Shown here one piece after another: positions 1 to 11,350 of a DNA stretch of 64,000 bases. Made by a program: the position numbers and the translations under genes. The first letter of the stretch is position 1. Each line of letters starts with the position of its first letter. Under the pieces are notes generated by a model. The model was not told where the DNA came from. It saw only the letters and a program-made list of their open reading frames with translations, and did not search any database. The stretch comes from Micromonospora chokoriensis (lineage in GTDB: Bacteria > Actinomycetota > Actinomycetes > Mycobacteriales > Micromonosporaceae), in assembly GCF_000718555.1 (NCBI RefSeq), contig NZ_JOAN01000024.1:1-64000 (forward strand), read 5' to 3'.

Positions 1-5
1 GGTTG

Positions 6-27
6 GGGGGACTGGGGTGGGTGGGAG
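6..27 (+). other. G-rich run, possible G-quadruplex
   Basis: Four runs of three or more G separated by one to three bases lie in the first 30 bases, upstream of the penicillin-binding protein gene. The pattern fits the usual G-quadruplex rule. No gene is seen before position 112, so bases 1-111 appear to be the promoter region of the PBP gene or the tail of an upstream feature outside the window. Confidence 0.4.
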
Positions 28-111
28 GTGGCTGGTGGGGGGCCGTGAAGTTGCTGACAATTGAGGGCTGGGGGTGGTCGGTTGGCGGCTTTCGTGGCAA
101 TCCTGGGTTGC

Positions 112-2307
112 ATGGCCGCTCCCCGCTCGCCGCTGTCGCGGCTGTTCACCGTGCTGCTCGCCGGCGTGTTGGCCGGGCTTGTCCTGGCAGTCGCCGCGCT
201 GCCGGGCAATCTCCTGCTCGGGCTCACCGCCCGCTCCGCGCTCGGATCGTATGCCGCGTTGCCCGCTTCGCTGCGCACCCCGGCGACCCCGCAGCGTTCG
301 TACCTCTACGCCAATGACGGCAAGACTCTGATCACCACGTTCTACGACGTGAACCGCACCGACGTCGCGTTGTCGGACATCGCGCCGGTCATGCGGCAGG
401 CGATCGTGGCGGCCGAGGACCGGCGCTTCTACGACCACGGTGGCGCGGACATGCGTGGCCTCGCCCGGGCACTGGTGGCCAACGTCAAGGGTGGCGGCAG
501 TGAGCAGGGCGGCTCGACGCTGACCATGCAGTACGTCCGTAACGTCCTGAAGACCGACCCCACCCGCACCGCCGAGGAGCGCGCCGCCGCGACCGACCCC
601 ACCGTCGGCCGCAAGATCCAGGAGATCCGGTACGCGAGCGCGCTGGACAAGAGCCTCGGCAAGGACGAGATCCTCGGCCGGTACCTGAACATCGCCTACT
701 TCGGCTCCGGCGCGTACGGGATCGCGGCGGCCAGCCAGCGTTACTTCGGCAAGGCGCCGGCGCAGTTGACCCTCGCCGAGTCGGCTCTGCTCGCCGGCCT
801 GTTGCAGTCCCCGGACGCGTACAGCCCGATCAGCGGCGACAAAGACCAGGCGCTCGCCCGCCGGTCGTACGTGTTGGATTCGATGGTCGCCACCAACGCG
901 ATCACCGCCGCGCAGGCCGCGCAGGCCAAGGCGGAGCCGCTGGCCCTGCACCCCACCGCCCAGCCCAACGGCTGCACCGCCGTCTCCCAGGGCCACGACG
1001 ACTGGGGCTACTTCTGTGACTACCTGCGCCGCTGGTGGATGACCCAGCCGGCGTTCGGGGCCACGGTCGCGGAGCGCGAGCAGGCCCTGCGCTCGGGCGG
1101 CTACACCGTGATCACCTCGTTGGACCCGAAGATCCAGGCCAGCGCGCAGCAGCAGGCCACCAAGGTCTATGGATACGACAACAAGCACGCCCTGCCGATC
1201 GCGGCGGTCCAGCCGGGCACCGGGCGGGTGCTGGCGATGGCGGTCAACCGGCACTACAGCTTGGCCGACAACCCGGCCGGGCAGGCGAACTACCCGAACA
1301 CGGTCAACCCGTTGATCTCCGGCGGAGCCAGCGTCGAGGGGTACCAGGCGGGTTCGACGTTCAAGCTGTTCACCATGCTCGCCGCGCTGGAGTCGGGCCG
1401 TACCCTCTCCACCGGTTTCGACGCGCCCGCCAAGCTGCCCACCCGGTACGCGGCCGAGGGTCCGGGCAGCTGCGACGGCCACTGGTGCCCGGGGAACGCC
1501 AACCCGGACTGGATGGACGGGTACCGAATGATGTGGGACGGCTTCGGCCGCTCGGTGAACACCTACTTCGTCTGGCTGGCCGAGCAGGTCGGCCAGGACA
1601 AGGTGGTCGAGATGGCGCAGCGGCTCGGCATCACCTTCCGTGCCGGCTCCGATGCCGACTTCGCCAAGAACAACGCCGCGAACTGGGGTGCCTTCACCCT
1701 CGGCGTGGCTTCCACCACCCCGCTGGACCTGGCCAACGCGTACGCCACGGTGGCCGCCGAGGGCACCTACTGCACGCCGGTGCCGGTGCTCTCGGTGACC
1801 GGCGCGAACGGTGCGAAGGTGCCGGTCGGGCAGCCCTCCTGCAAGAAGGTCCTCGACCCCGATGTCGCCCGGGCCGCGACCGACGCGGCTCGCTGCCCGG
1901 TGGGTCAGCAGTCGGCGTTCGGGCAGTGCAACGGCGGCACCGCCACGGGTGTGAACGGCATCCTCGACGGCCGACCGGTGGCTGGCAAGACGGGTAGCTC
2001 GGAGCGGAACTCCACCGAGACGTTCGTCGGTTACACCCCGCAGGTCGCGGTGGCCGGCATCGCCGTCAACCCGGATGACCCGGCCGACTCGGTGGGGTCG
2101 GCGGTGCAGACCAAGGTGATCGACGCGGTCGCCCGGGTCATCGCCACCGCCGTGAAGGGCCAGCCGGAGAAGGCGTTCGTGGCACCCAGCCACGAGCTGG
2201 CCGGTGACCCGCACCGCCCCGTTGACCGCCCGACCGTGCCGGACCGTCAGCAGAGCACCGACGACCCCCGCTCGGCTCTGCAGCGCTGGCTCGACAGCCG
2301 GGGCTGA
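112..2307 (+). CDS. Class A penicillin-binding protein (transglycosylase/transpeptidase)
   Basis: Bifunctional peptidoglycan synthase: polymerises glycan strands from lipid II and cross-links them outside the membrane. After a short cytoplasmic tail comes one membrane segment (about residues 9-35), then a GT51 domain with AAEDRRFYDHGG (catalytic Glu about 102) and the QGGSTLTMQ motif, then a transpeptidase domain with SxxK in GSTFK (Ser about 415), SVN (about 481-483) and KTGSS (Lys about 626). The C-terminal tail is charged. ATG 112 is preferred; in-frame TTG 61 and GTG 94 lie upstream, so the start is not certain. About 731 residues, normal for the family. The gene stands alone, followed by a small GC hairpin at 2327-2340 and a convergent gene. 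Confidence 0.93.
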   Translation: MAAPRSPLSRLFTVLLAGVLAGLVLAVAALPGNLLLGLTARSALGSYAALPASLRTPATPQRSYLYANDGKTLITTFYDVNRTDVALSDIAPVMRQAIVAAEDRRFYDHGGADMRGLARALVANVKGGGSEQGGSTLTMQYVRNVLKTDPTRTAEERAAATDPTVGRKIQEIRYASALDKSLGKDEILGRYLNIAYFGSGAYGIAAASQRYFGKAPAQLTLAESALLAGLLQSPDAYSPISGDKDQALARRSYVLDSMVATNAITAAQAAQAKAEPLALHPTAQPNGCTAVSQGHDDWGYFCDYLRRWWMTQPAFGATVAEREQALRSGGYTVITSLDPKIQASAQQQATKVYGYDNKHALPIAAVQPGTGRVLAMAVNRHYSLADNPAGQANYPNTVNPLISGGASVEGYQAGSTFKLFTMLAALESGRTLSTGFDAPAKLPTRYAAEGPGSCDGHWCPGNANPDWMDGYRMMWDGFGRSVNTYFVWLAEQVGQDKVVEMAQRLGITFRAGSDADFAKNNAANWGAFTLGVASTTPLDLANAYATVAAEGTYCTPVPVLSVTGANGAKVPVGQPSCKKVLDPDVARAATDAARCPVGQQSAFGQCNGGTATGVNGILDGRPVAGKTGSSERNSTETFVGYTPQVAVAGIAVNPDDPADSVGSAVQTKVIDAVARVIATAVKGQPEKAFVAPSHELAGDPHRPVDRPTVPDRQQSTDDPRSALQRWLDSRG

Positions 2308-2340
2308 CGCCTCGCCCTCGACCGCCGGGGCGGACGCCCC

Positions 2341-4188
2341 TCAGCGTTCCCGGCGGCGAGGGCGGTAGCTGGCTAGCGTCGCGGGGAGCCCGCGGCGGAT
2401 GATTCCGGCCCAGTCGGTGTCGCCGCGCAGCACCGCCGCCGCGGTCTTGCGGGCCTGTTCGACGGTGAAGTGCGGTGGGAGCATCAGCTCGGCCGGGTCG
2501 ACCAGGGCGTTGATGACCACCGGCCGGTCGGCGGCGAGCGCCCGGTCCCAGACGTCCGGGACCTGGTCCGGCGAGTCGATCAACTCGCCGTGCAGCCCGA
2601 GCACCTCCGCCCACTTGTGGTAGGCGATGTCCGGCAACTGCTGGCTGTCCGGGAACATCGGCGTCCCCTCGGTGGAGCGCTGTTCCCAGCTGACGAACGC
2701 CAGGTCCCGGTTGTTGAGCACCAGCACCACGAAGCGCGGGTCGGCCCAGCTGCGCCAGTACTTCGCCACGGTGATCAGCTCGTTGACGCCGTTCATCTGC
2801 ATGGCGCCGTCGCCGATCAGCGCCACCAACGGCCGGTCCGGGTGGGCGAACTTGGCGCTCAGCGCGTACGGCATGGCGCCGCCCATGGACAGCAGCGTGC
2901 CGGAGAGGCTGGCCAGCATTCCGGGGCGTACCTGGATGTGTCTGGCGTACCACGCGGTGGTGGTGCCGCAGTCGACCGCGAGCAGCACGTCGTCGGGCAG
3001 CCGCTCGTTGAGGGTGTGGAAGAGCAACTGCGGGTTGACCGGGTCGGCGGCCTGTTCGGCCAGGTCGCGTTGCACCCGACGCCACGCCGAGGTGTCCTCG
3101 GCGATCTCCGCCCGCCAGGCGGTCGGCCCGGGGCCGGGGCCCAGCTCGTCCAGCAACGCCCGCAGCGTGGGGCGGGCGTCGCCGGTGAGGTTCACCTCGG
3201 TCGGGTACCGCAGCCCGAGCTGGGTGCCGTCCAGGTCGATCTGCACCGCGCGGGCCTGTCCGGGCGGTGGGTAGAACTCCGAGTACGGCATGTTGCTGCC
3301 CACGATCAGCAGCCGGTCGCAGCCGCTCATCAGCTGCCAGCTGGGTCGGGTGCCGAGCAGCCCGATCGCGCCGGTCACCCACGGCTCGCGGTGGTCGACG
3401 GCGGTGAAGCCCAGCAGCGCGGTGGCCACGCCGGCCCCGAGCCGCTCAGCGATCTCACGGACCTCGTCGCGCGCGCCGAGCGCACCCTGCCCGACCAGCA
3501 TGGCCACCCGCTGCCCGCCGCGCAGCACCTCGGCCGCCCGGCGTACGTCAGCCTCCGGCGGCACCGTCGGCGTGCTGCTCGGCGCGTTGCTGGTCTGGTA
3601 GTAGCCGTGCGCGTGCGGCGGGTTCGGCACGGCCGGCTCGTCCTGCACGTCCAGGGGCAGGATCAGGGCGGTGACGGTACGCCGGGCCAGCGCCGTCCGG
3701 CACGCCCGGTCGACGAGGTGGCGTACCTGCGCCGGGTGGTCGAGCTGGGCCAGGAACGCCGCGGCCACGTCCTTGTAGAGGGCGAGCAGGTCGACCTCCT
3801 GGTAGTAGCCCCCGCCCTCGGCGGTGGTCGCGGTGTGCCCGACCAGGGCGATCACCGGTTGGTGGTCGAGCTTCGCGTCGTACAGGCCGTTGAGCAGGTG
3901 GATGGCGCCCGGCCCGCTGGTGACCAGCGCGCAGCCCAGCGGGCCCCCGCCGTACTTGACGTGCGCGGAGGCGGCGAAGCCGGCGGTCTCCTCGTGGCGG
4001 ACCTGGATGAACTGGGCCCGCCCGTTGGTGCGTTGCAGCGCGGAGGTGAGGCCGTTGATGCCGTCGCCGGGGTAGCCGAAGTAGCGGTGCACGCCCCAGC
4101 TGAACAGTCGCGACACGATGTGGTCCGCGACGGTCGGGCGCCGGGGCAGCGGGCCCGCTTCATCCGGTGCCGTGTGGTCTGTGCTCAC
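2341..4188 (-). CDS. Thiamine-diphosphate-dependent enzyme, pyruvate oxidase/acetolactate synthase type
   Basis: ThDP-dependent 2-oxoacid enzyme with the three-domain POX/ALS layout. The N-terminal domain has the catalytic Glu in RHEETAGFAASAH; the C-terminal cofactor domain has GDGAMQMNGVNEL followed by LVLNN. Proteins annotated as pyruvate dehydrogenase (quinone) or pyruvate oxidase look like this, so oxidative decarboxylation of pyruvate or a related 2-oxoacid is the best guess; the substrate cannot be read from sequence. No small regulatory subunit is adjacent, which argues against a biosynthetic acetolactate synthase. GTG 4188 is chosen because GGAAGGAC lies about 7 bases before it; ATG 4230, also with a purine-rich upstream stretch, would add 14 residues. 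Confidence 0.85.
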   Translation of the reverse strand: MSTDHTAPDEAGPLPRRPTVADHIVSRLFSWGVHRYFGYPGDGINGLTSALQRTNGRAQFIQVRHEETAGFAASAHVKYGGGPLGCALVTSGPGAIHLLNGLYDAKLDHQPVIALVGHTATTAEGGGYYQEVDLLALYKDVAAAFLAQLDHPAQVRHLVDRACRTALARRTVTALILPLDVQDEPAVPNPPHAHGYYQTSNAPSSTPTVPPEADVRRAAEVLRGGQRVAMLVGQGALGARDEVREIAERLGAGVATALLGFTAVDHREPWVTGAIGLLGTRPSWQLMSGCDRLLIVGSNMPYSEFYPPPGQARAVQIDLDGTQLGLRYPTEVNLTGDARPTLRALLDELGPGPGPTAWRAEIAEDTSAWRRVQRDLAEQAADPVNPQLLFHTLNERLPDDVLLAVDCGTTTAWYARHIQVRPGMLASLSGTLLSMGGAMPYALSAKFAHPDRPLVALIGDGAMQMNGVNELITVAKYWRSWADPRFVVLVLNNRDLAFVSWEQRSTEGTPMFPDSQQLPDIAYHKWAEVLGLHGELIDSPDQVPDVWDRALAADRPVVINALVDPAELMLPPHFTVEQARKTAAAVLRGDTDWAGIIRRGLPATLASYRPRRRER

Positions 4189-4295
4189 CTGGCTTGTCCT
4201 TCCCCGCGAGTCCGATGCTCCGCCGGTCATTCCCCTTCTTCTTCGGACAAAACACCCCGCTGGGCGGTCGTCGTAGCGTGCCGCCGCGCGTCCGG

Positions 4296-4301
4296 CAGAA
4301 T
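4296..4301 (+). promoter_or_regulatory. -10-like hexamer for leaderless start at 4308
   Basis: CAGAAT ends six bases before GTG 4308. Position and the conserved A2/T6 fit an actinobacterial leaderless promoter; no Shine-Dalgarno sequence precedes the GTG. Confidence 0.45.
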
Positions 4302-4307
4302 CGTCGG

Positions 4308-6628
<2,321 letters not shown>

Positions 6629-6683
6629 GCCGGCCCGCCCGCCCGGCTGGGCGGCAAATGTCGAGTTCCGGCGTCACGGACGG

Positions 6684-6689
6684 TAGCGT
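6684..6689 (+). promoter_or_regulatory. -10 hexamer for leaderless start at 6697
   Basis: TAGCGT ends seven bases before GTG 6697, matching TANNNT-N7-start. Confidence 0.55.
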
Positions 6690-6696
6690 GTCGGCC

Positions 6697-8466
6697 GTGT
6701 TCCCTACCGTCCGTGAGGTCCTCGCCCTGGGCCCGGTCCGCCACGGCGCGCCGCGCATGGTCGCTGGCGACGCCGGGCTGGACCGGCCCGTCCGCTGGGT
6801 GCACGTCGCCGAGGTGCCGGACATCGCCACCCTGCTCGGTGGTGGCGAACTGGTGCTCACCACCGGCATCGGCCTGCCCGGGGACGACGCGGGGCTGCGC
6901 GCGTTCATCGGCGACCTCGCCGACGTCGGAGTCTCCGGGCTCGTCGTCGAGCTGGGTCGCCGGTACGTCAGCGGGGTGCCCCGGGTGATGGTCGCCGCCG
7001 CCGAGCGGCGCGGGCTACCGCTGGTGGAGCTGCGCCGGGCCACCCCGTTCGTCCGGATCACCGAGGCGGTGCACGCGCTCATCGTCGATGCGCAGCTCAC
7101 CGAGCTGCGCGCCACCGAGGAGATCCACCAGCGCTTCAACGACCTCTCCGTCGAGGGCGCCGACGCCGCCGAGGTGATCCGACAAGCAGCCGAGCTGTCC
7201 GGTTGCCCCGTGGTGCTGGAGAACCTGTCCCGGCAGGTCCTCGGGTACGACCCGGCGGGCGAGAGCGCCGAGCTGCTGCTGGACGGTTGGGAGCAGCACT
7301 CCCGGCGGATCCGGCCGGCCGGGCGGACCGCGTACGACCCGGACAGCGGCTGGCTCGTGACCACCGTCGGCGCCCGGGGGCAGGACTGGGGTCGGCTGCT
7401 GCTGCGCTGGCCGGCCAGCGGGGACGTGCCCAGCGCCCAGGCCGTCGAACCGACCGCCGGCCCGCCCACCCGGCTCACCATCCTGATCGAGCGGGCCGCG
7501 TCCACCCTCGCGCTGGGCCGGCTGATCCGCCGCGACGCCGAGGGCCTGGAACGGCAGATCCACCGCACTTTGCTCACCGCGCTGCTCGACCACTCCCGTC
7601 CGGTGGACGAAGTGGGGCTGCGGGCCAAGGCGCTCGGCGTGGTGCTCGACCGGCGGCACCTGGTCGGCGTGATGGTCCGCCACCGTGCCGACGACCCCGC
7701 CGGGGAGGTCGGCCCCGAGGCCGGTCAGGCCCGGCTACAGGACCTCTCCGAGGCGGTCGGCCAGGCTCTGCGGGAGGCGAAGCTGACCGCGTTGACCAGC
7801 GCCGTCGACGACAACTCGGTGGGTGCGCTGCTGGCCCTGCCGGACCCGGCCGCCGAGGACCGCGCGCTGTCCGCGTTCGCCAGCGCACTTCGTCGGGTAC
7901 GCCTGGAGGCTGGCGCGGGCCGCGTACCCCCCGGTGGCGACGGGCTGCGGCCGGCGGTCGGTGTCGACCCGTTGCCTGCGCCGTTCGGTGTCGATGCGTC
8001 CCGCGGGGTTGGTCCGGGTGCCGTGATCGTGGCCGCCGGGTCCGGGGTGAGCACCCTGCGGGAGGCCCGACGCTCGCTGGTCGAGGCGCGGCAGATCGCC
8101 GAGGCGGCCCGGCGGGATCGCCGTGACCTGCCGATCTTCCGGCTGCCGCACGTCGGTCTGGCCGGGCTGCTGCACCTGCTGCGCGACGAGCCCCGCCTGC
8201 AGACGTTCGTGGAGCGCGAACTCGGCGCCCTGCTGGAGTACGACGCCCGGCACCCCCGGGAACGGCTGCTCGACACCCTGCGCGCGTACCTGGAACAGGG
8301 ACGCAACAAGTCCGCCGGTGCCGCCGCCGCCCACCTGTCCCGGCCGGCCTTCTACGAACGCCTGGCCCGCATCGCCCGAATCCTCGACGTGGACCTCGAC
8401 TCGGTAGAGGCCAGCCTCTCCCTACACGTAGCCCTACTAGCCCTAGAAGCAGTCCGCACCCCCTAA
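6697..8466 (+). CDS. PucR-family transcriptional regulator
   Basis: Predicted DNA-binding regulator. It has the N-terminal PucR sensory domain (FPTVREVLALGPVRHGAPRM, then ELVLTTGIGL), a central GGDEF-like degenerate region, and a C-terminal helix-turn-helix of the PucR/CdaR type (LLDTLRAYLEQGRNKSAGAA, then AHLSRPAFYERLARI). Family members control purine, pyrimidine, proline or GABA catabolism. The only catabolic genes nearby that fit are the aminotransferase and mmsA at 15-18 kb, so a link is possible but unproven. GTG 6697 is chosen for its -10 hexamer seven bases upstream; ATG 6658 would add 13 residues. Transcription ends at the palindrome at 8486-8554. Confidence 0.85.
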   Translation: MFPTVREVLALGPVRHGAPRMVAGDAGLDRPVRWVHVAEVPDIATLLGGGELVLTTGIGLPGDDAGLRAFIGDLADVGVSGLVVELGRRYVSGVPRVMVAAAERRGLPLVELRRATPFVRITEAVHALIVDAQLTELRATEEIHQRFNDLSVEGADAAEVIRQAAELSGCPVVLENLSRQVLGYDPAGESAELLLDGWEQHSRRIRPAGRTAYDPDSGWLVTTVGARGQDWGRLLLRWPASGDVPSAQAVEPTAGPPTRLTILIERAASTLALGRLIRRDAEGLERQIHRTLLTALLDHSRPVDEVGLRAKALGVVLDRRHLVGVMVRHRADDPAGEVGPEAGQARLQDLSEAVGQALREAKLTALTSAVDDNSVGALLALPDPAAEDRALSAFASALRRVRLEAGAGRVPPGGDGLRPAVGVDPLPAPFGVDASRGVGPGAVIVAAGSGVSTLREARRSLVEARQIAEAARRDRRDLPIFRLPHVGLAGLLHLLRDEPRLQTFVERELGALLEYDARHPRERLLDTLRAYLEQGRNKSAGAAAAHLSRPAFYERLARIARILDVDLDSVEASLSLHVALLALEAVRTP

Positions 8467-8485
8467 ACCCACCCCCACCCCACCC

Positions 8486-8554
8486 CTCCGTTGATCATGA
8501 AGTTATTGCCATGACACGCCGATGCGAGTGGCAACAACTTCATGATCAACGGAG
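8486..8554. repeat. 25-bp inverted repeat between convergent genes (element A)
   Basis: Arms 8486-8510 and 8530-8554 are reverse complements over 25 bp with a single mismatch, around a 19-base loop. Both arms contain TGATCATGAAGTT or its complement. It lies exactly between the converging pucR and murL genes and would form a strong hairpin in either transcript. No T-tract follows. It probably acts as a bidirectional terminator or is a dispersed intergenic palindrome. Confidence 0.8.
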
Positions 8555-8577
8555 TGAAAGGGGGCCGGGAGGGGCGG

Positions 8578-9921
8578 TTAGGGGGTTAGGGCTTTTGCGT
8601 AGGTGGGGGGGATGTGGTTGGGGCCACCTGGGGTGAAGACGTCCGAGGTGGCCACTGCGGACCAGGCCGTCTCCGGGACGGCCTCGACCAGGGCCTGGAT
8701 CACCGGGGCGTCGCGCCACTGGTCCTGCTCGGCGAGCAGGCCGAGGGCCACCACCGACTCCTCGACCTCACCCACGCACTCGAACGGCTTGTGCCCGTCC
8801 ACGCCCAGCAGCTCGCGGTAGCCGGGGATCTGCGACTCGTCGGCCAGCAGGTCACCGCCGAAGATGCCCACCACCCGCTCGCGCGGCATGAACGGTGCCA
8901 TGGCGAGGAAGACGAACCGGCACTTCGGGCAGTCCCGGCACCAGCGCTCGCTCGCGTCGTGCAGCTTGAACGCGGCGTTGCAGCTGGTCACCACGTCGTC
9001 GTACCGGGTGTGCTCGGCGAACAGTCGGGCGATGTGCAGCTCGGAGAGCGAGCGCAGCAGCGAGAAGTACGGATCGGTCAGGCCGGCGTGCTCGGCCAGC
9101 GACGCCCGCAGCAGCCCTTCGGCCTCGACACCCTTGGACCACTGGTGGTTGATCTCGTGGCCGTTCCAGACCAGGTTCGGGTCGGACGCCGAACGCTCGT
9201 TGGACATCACCACCGGGCCCAGCCCGTGCAGTACGGCGGTGGCCACCGCGATCAGGGAGTTGATGGCGGTGACCGGGATGTGCCCGTTCAGCGCGCCGGC
9301 CGCGTTCAGGTCGAACAGCACCGGGTCGATGCGCCGCCGGGCGGCCAGCGGGACCAGCCCGGACGCCTCGTTGACCGCGACGATCACGTGGTTCGGGTTG
9401 ACCGAGAACGGCACCGGGTCCAGCTCGGCGCGGCGCAGCGCCTCCAGGCTGACGATCGAGTCCTTACCGCCGCCGACCGCGGAGAGCGGGCGACGGTCCG
9501 AGTCGTCGTACACCCGGGCCGGCGACACGTCACCGGCCGGCACCTCCGGGCGCAGCTCTAGCACGTGCGGCAGCTGATTGCGGTACGCGTACTCCGCGAG
9601 GCCCTTGGTGTAGACGGCCGTGACGTAGTCGACGGTGGCCGCGCCCAGCGGCGCCGGCAGCACCAGCCGGGGCGGCGCGGCGGCCTTGTAGTAACTGACC
9701 CCGGCGACGAGGTGCAGCACCTCCAACACCCGGTTGAGGGTCGCCACCGTCTCGTCGGAGGGCGGCTCCGCCGGCAGCGGAAGGGTGATCACCTCGGTGA
9801 ACCGCTGCTCACCGGCCGGGCCGGTCAGGGCGTAGTCGAACAAGACCTCGCCAGTGGCGAAGTCGATCGAGTAGGACGGGAAGGTGAAGGCGTCCATCCG
9901 CCGGAGCTGCTCGTTGGGCAC
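8578..9921 (-). CDS. murL: UDP-MurNAc-L-Ala-L-Glu epimerase MurL
   Basis: Epimerises the terminal L-glutamate of UDP-MurNAc-L-Ala-L-Glu to D-glutamate, with ATP cleaved to AMP. Visible features: a PP-loop-like motif SAVGGGKDS near residues 145-155 (Lys about 153), consistent with adenylating chemistry; a conserved block around VMSNERSASDPN, then EINHQWSKG; and a Cys motif WCRDCPKCRFVF. The divergent neighbour 82 bases away is a MurD-type ligase, the known partner arrangement, which supports the call strongly. GTG 9921 has a TAGTAT hexamer five bases upstream; ATG 9897 is the alternative (eight residues shorter). About 447 residues. With this pair the cell can build peptidoglycan without glutamate racemase. 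Confidence 0.85.
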   Translation of the reverse strand: MPNEQLRRMDAFTFPSYSIDFATGEVLFDYALTGPAGEQRFTEVITLPLPAEPPSDETVATLNRVLEVLHLVAGVSYYKAAAPPRLVLPAPLGAATVDYVTAVYTKGLAEYAYRNQLPHVLELRPEVPAGDVSPARVYDDSDRRPLSAVGGGKDSIVSLEALRRAELDPVPFSVNPNHVIVAVNEASGLVPLAARRRIDPVLFDLNAAGALNGHIPVTAINSLIAVATAVLHGLGPVVMSNERSASDPNLVWNGHEINHQWSKGVEAEGLLRASLAEHAGLTDPYFSLLRSLSELHIARLFAEHTRYDDVVTSCNAAFKLHDASERWCRDCPKCRFVFLAMAPFMPRERVVGIFGGDLLADESQIPGYRELLGVDGHKPFECVGEVEESVVALGLLAEQDQWRDAPVIQALVEAVPETAWSAVATSDVFTPGGPNHIPPTYAKALTP

Positions 9922-9926
9922 ACGCC

Positions 9927-9932
9927 ATACTA
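9927..9932 (-). promoter_or_regulatory. -10 hexamer for murL
   Basis: TAGTAT on the minus strand ends five bases before GTG 9921. This supports that start and a leaderless or nearly leaderless murL mRNA. The 82-base gap 9922-10003 must hold both murL and murD2 promoters. Confidence 0.45.
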
Positions 9933-10003
9933 GGCCCTGGTTCGTCCGGCCGTGTCCGGACCGAGCCCGCCCTGCCGCCGCCGTGACCCCCGAGGAGAGC
10001 CCC

Positions 10004-11350
10004 GTGCGCCTTTCTGACCTGCGCGGACGTACCGTCGCCGTCTGGGGCACCGGTCGGGAGGGCCGGGCCGCTGTGACCGCCATCGCCGCGCACGGCCCGG
10101 CCGAGCTGGTCGCCGTTGACGACAGCGCGAACTTCCTGTCGCTGCCCTGGGACGGCCCGCTGGCCGAGGCGGCGCCGCTGGTCACCGGTGAGGCGGGCTT
10201 CGATCGGTTGGCCGCCGTGGACGTGGTGGTCCGCTCCCCGGGCGTGCCGCAGACCCACCCGTGGCTGGTCGAGCTGCGCCGACGCGGGATCATGGTGACC
10301 CAGGGCACCGCGCTGTGGATGGCCGACCACGCCGCGCGCACCGTCGGGGTCACCGGCAGCAAGGGCAAGAGCACCACCTCCAGCCTGATCAGTCACCTGC
10401 TCACCGCGATGGGCCGGCCGAACGTCTTCGGCGGCAACATCGGGGTGCCGACCCTGGACCTGCCGGAGGCGGAGCTGTACGTGCTGGAGCTGTCCAGCTA
10501 CCAGTGCAGCGACCTCACCGACTCGCCCCGGGTGGCGGTGGTCACCGCGCTCTTCCCCGAGCACCTGGACGCGCACGGTGGGGAGCGGGAGTACTACCGG
10601 GACAAGCTGAACCTGCTCGCCCACGACCCGCAGACGATCGTGGTCAACGGCGGTGACCCCCGCCTCGCCGCCGAGTTGGGGGAGCTGCCGGCGGTGCGGG
10701 CCGGTCACCCCGACACCACCCACGTCGCCACCGGCGTCGACGGCACGCCCTGGTTTCACCTCGGTGCGCAGCCGCTCTTCCCGCGCGCCGTGCTGCCGCT
10801 GGTCGGTCGGCACAACGAGGGCAACCTCTGCGTCGCGCTCGCCGTGCTCGACGCGCTCGGCGTCGACGTGGTGGCCGGTAAGGACCACCTGGCCGTCGCG
10901 GTCGCCGAGTTCCAAGGGCTGGCCCACCGGCTCACCGAGATCACCGACCCGTCCGGGCTGACGTTCGTCGACGACACCCTGGCCACCAGCCCGTACGCGG
11001 CCATGCACGCCATCGACGCGTACGACGGGCGGCCGTTGACGGTGATCGTCGGGGGCAACGACCGGGGTCTGGACTACACGCCGTTGGCCGAGCACCTGGC
11101 CGAACGGGAGCTGACCGTGATCGGGATTCCGGACAGCGGCACCCGCATCGTCGAGGTGCTCGCCGGCCTGCCGAAGGTGCGTACCGAGCTGGTCGACGAC
11201 CTGGTGGACGCGGTCCGGCTCTCCCGCGAGGTGACCCCGGCCGGCGGGGTGGTGCTGCTCTCCCCGGCCGCCCCCAGCTACGGCCGGTTCCGCAACTTCG
11301 AGCACCGCTCCGAGGTCTTCGCCCAGGCTGTCGCCGACACCGCCGGCTGA
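10004..11350 (+). CDS. murD2: MurD2: UDP-MurNAc-L-alanine--L-glutamate ligase (MurD family)
   Basis: Cytoplasmic Mur ligase adding glutamate to UDP-MurNAc-L-Ala. Domains: N-terminal UDP-binding fold (GRTVAVWGTGREGRAAV), central ATPase with GVTGSKGKSTTSSLISHLL (P-loop Lys about 122) and LFPEHLDAHGG, and C-terminal ligase domain with FVDDTLATSPYAAMHAIDAY and VIVGGNDRGLDYTPLAEHL. About 448 residues. Ordinary MurD uses D-glutamate; the divergent pairing with MurL implies that this member takes L-glutamate, whose product MurL then inverts. GTG 10004 has GAGGAG about 6 bases upstream. The usual dcw cluster neighbours (mraY, ftsW, murG) are absent, so this is likely not the dcw-borne copy. The stop codon lies inside the first unit of a triple tandem repeat. 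Confidence 0.85.
   Translation: MRLSDLRGRTVAVWGTGREGRAAVTAIAAHGPAELVAVDDSANFLSLPWDGPLAEAAPLVTGEAGFDRLAAVDVVVRSPGVPQTHPWLVELRRRGIMVTQGTALWMADHAARTVGVTGSKGKSTTSSLISHLLTAMGRPNVFGGNIGVPTLDLPEAELYVLELSSYQCSDLTDSPRVAVVTALFPEHLDAHGGEREYYRDKLNLLAHDPQTIVVNGGDPRLAAELGELPAVRAGHPDTTHVATGVDGTPWFHLGAQPLFPRAVLPLVGRHNEGNLCVALAVLDALGVDVVAGKDHLAVAVAEFQGLAHRLTEITDPSGLTFVDDTLATSPYAAMHAIDAYDGRPLTVIVGGNDRGLDYTPLAEHLAERELTVIGIPDSGTRIVEVLAGLPKVRTELVDDLVDAVRLSREVTPAGGVVLLSPAAPSYGRFRNFEHRSEVFAQAVADTAG

Noticed and set aside
2327..2340. GGGGCG/CGCCCC hairpin between PBP and ThDP-enzyme genes
   Set aside because: Loop of two bases makes the stem weak; too little evidence to call a terminator on its own.
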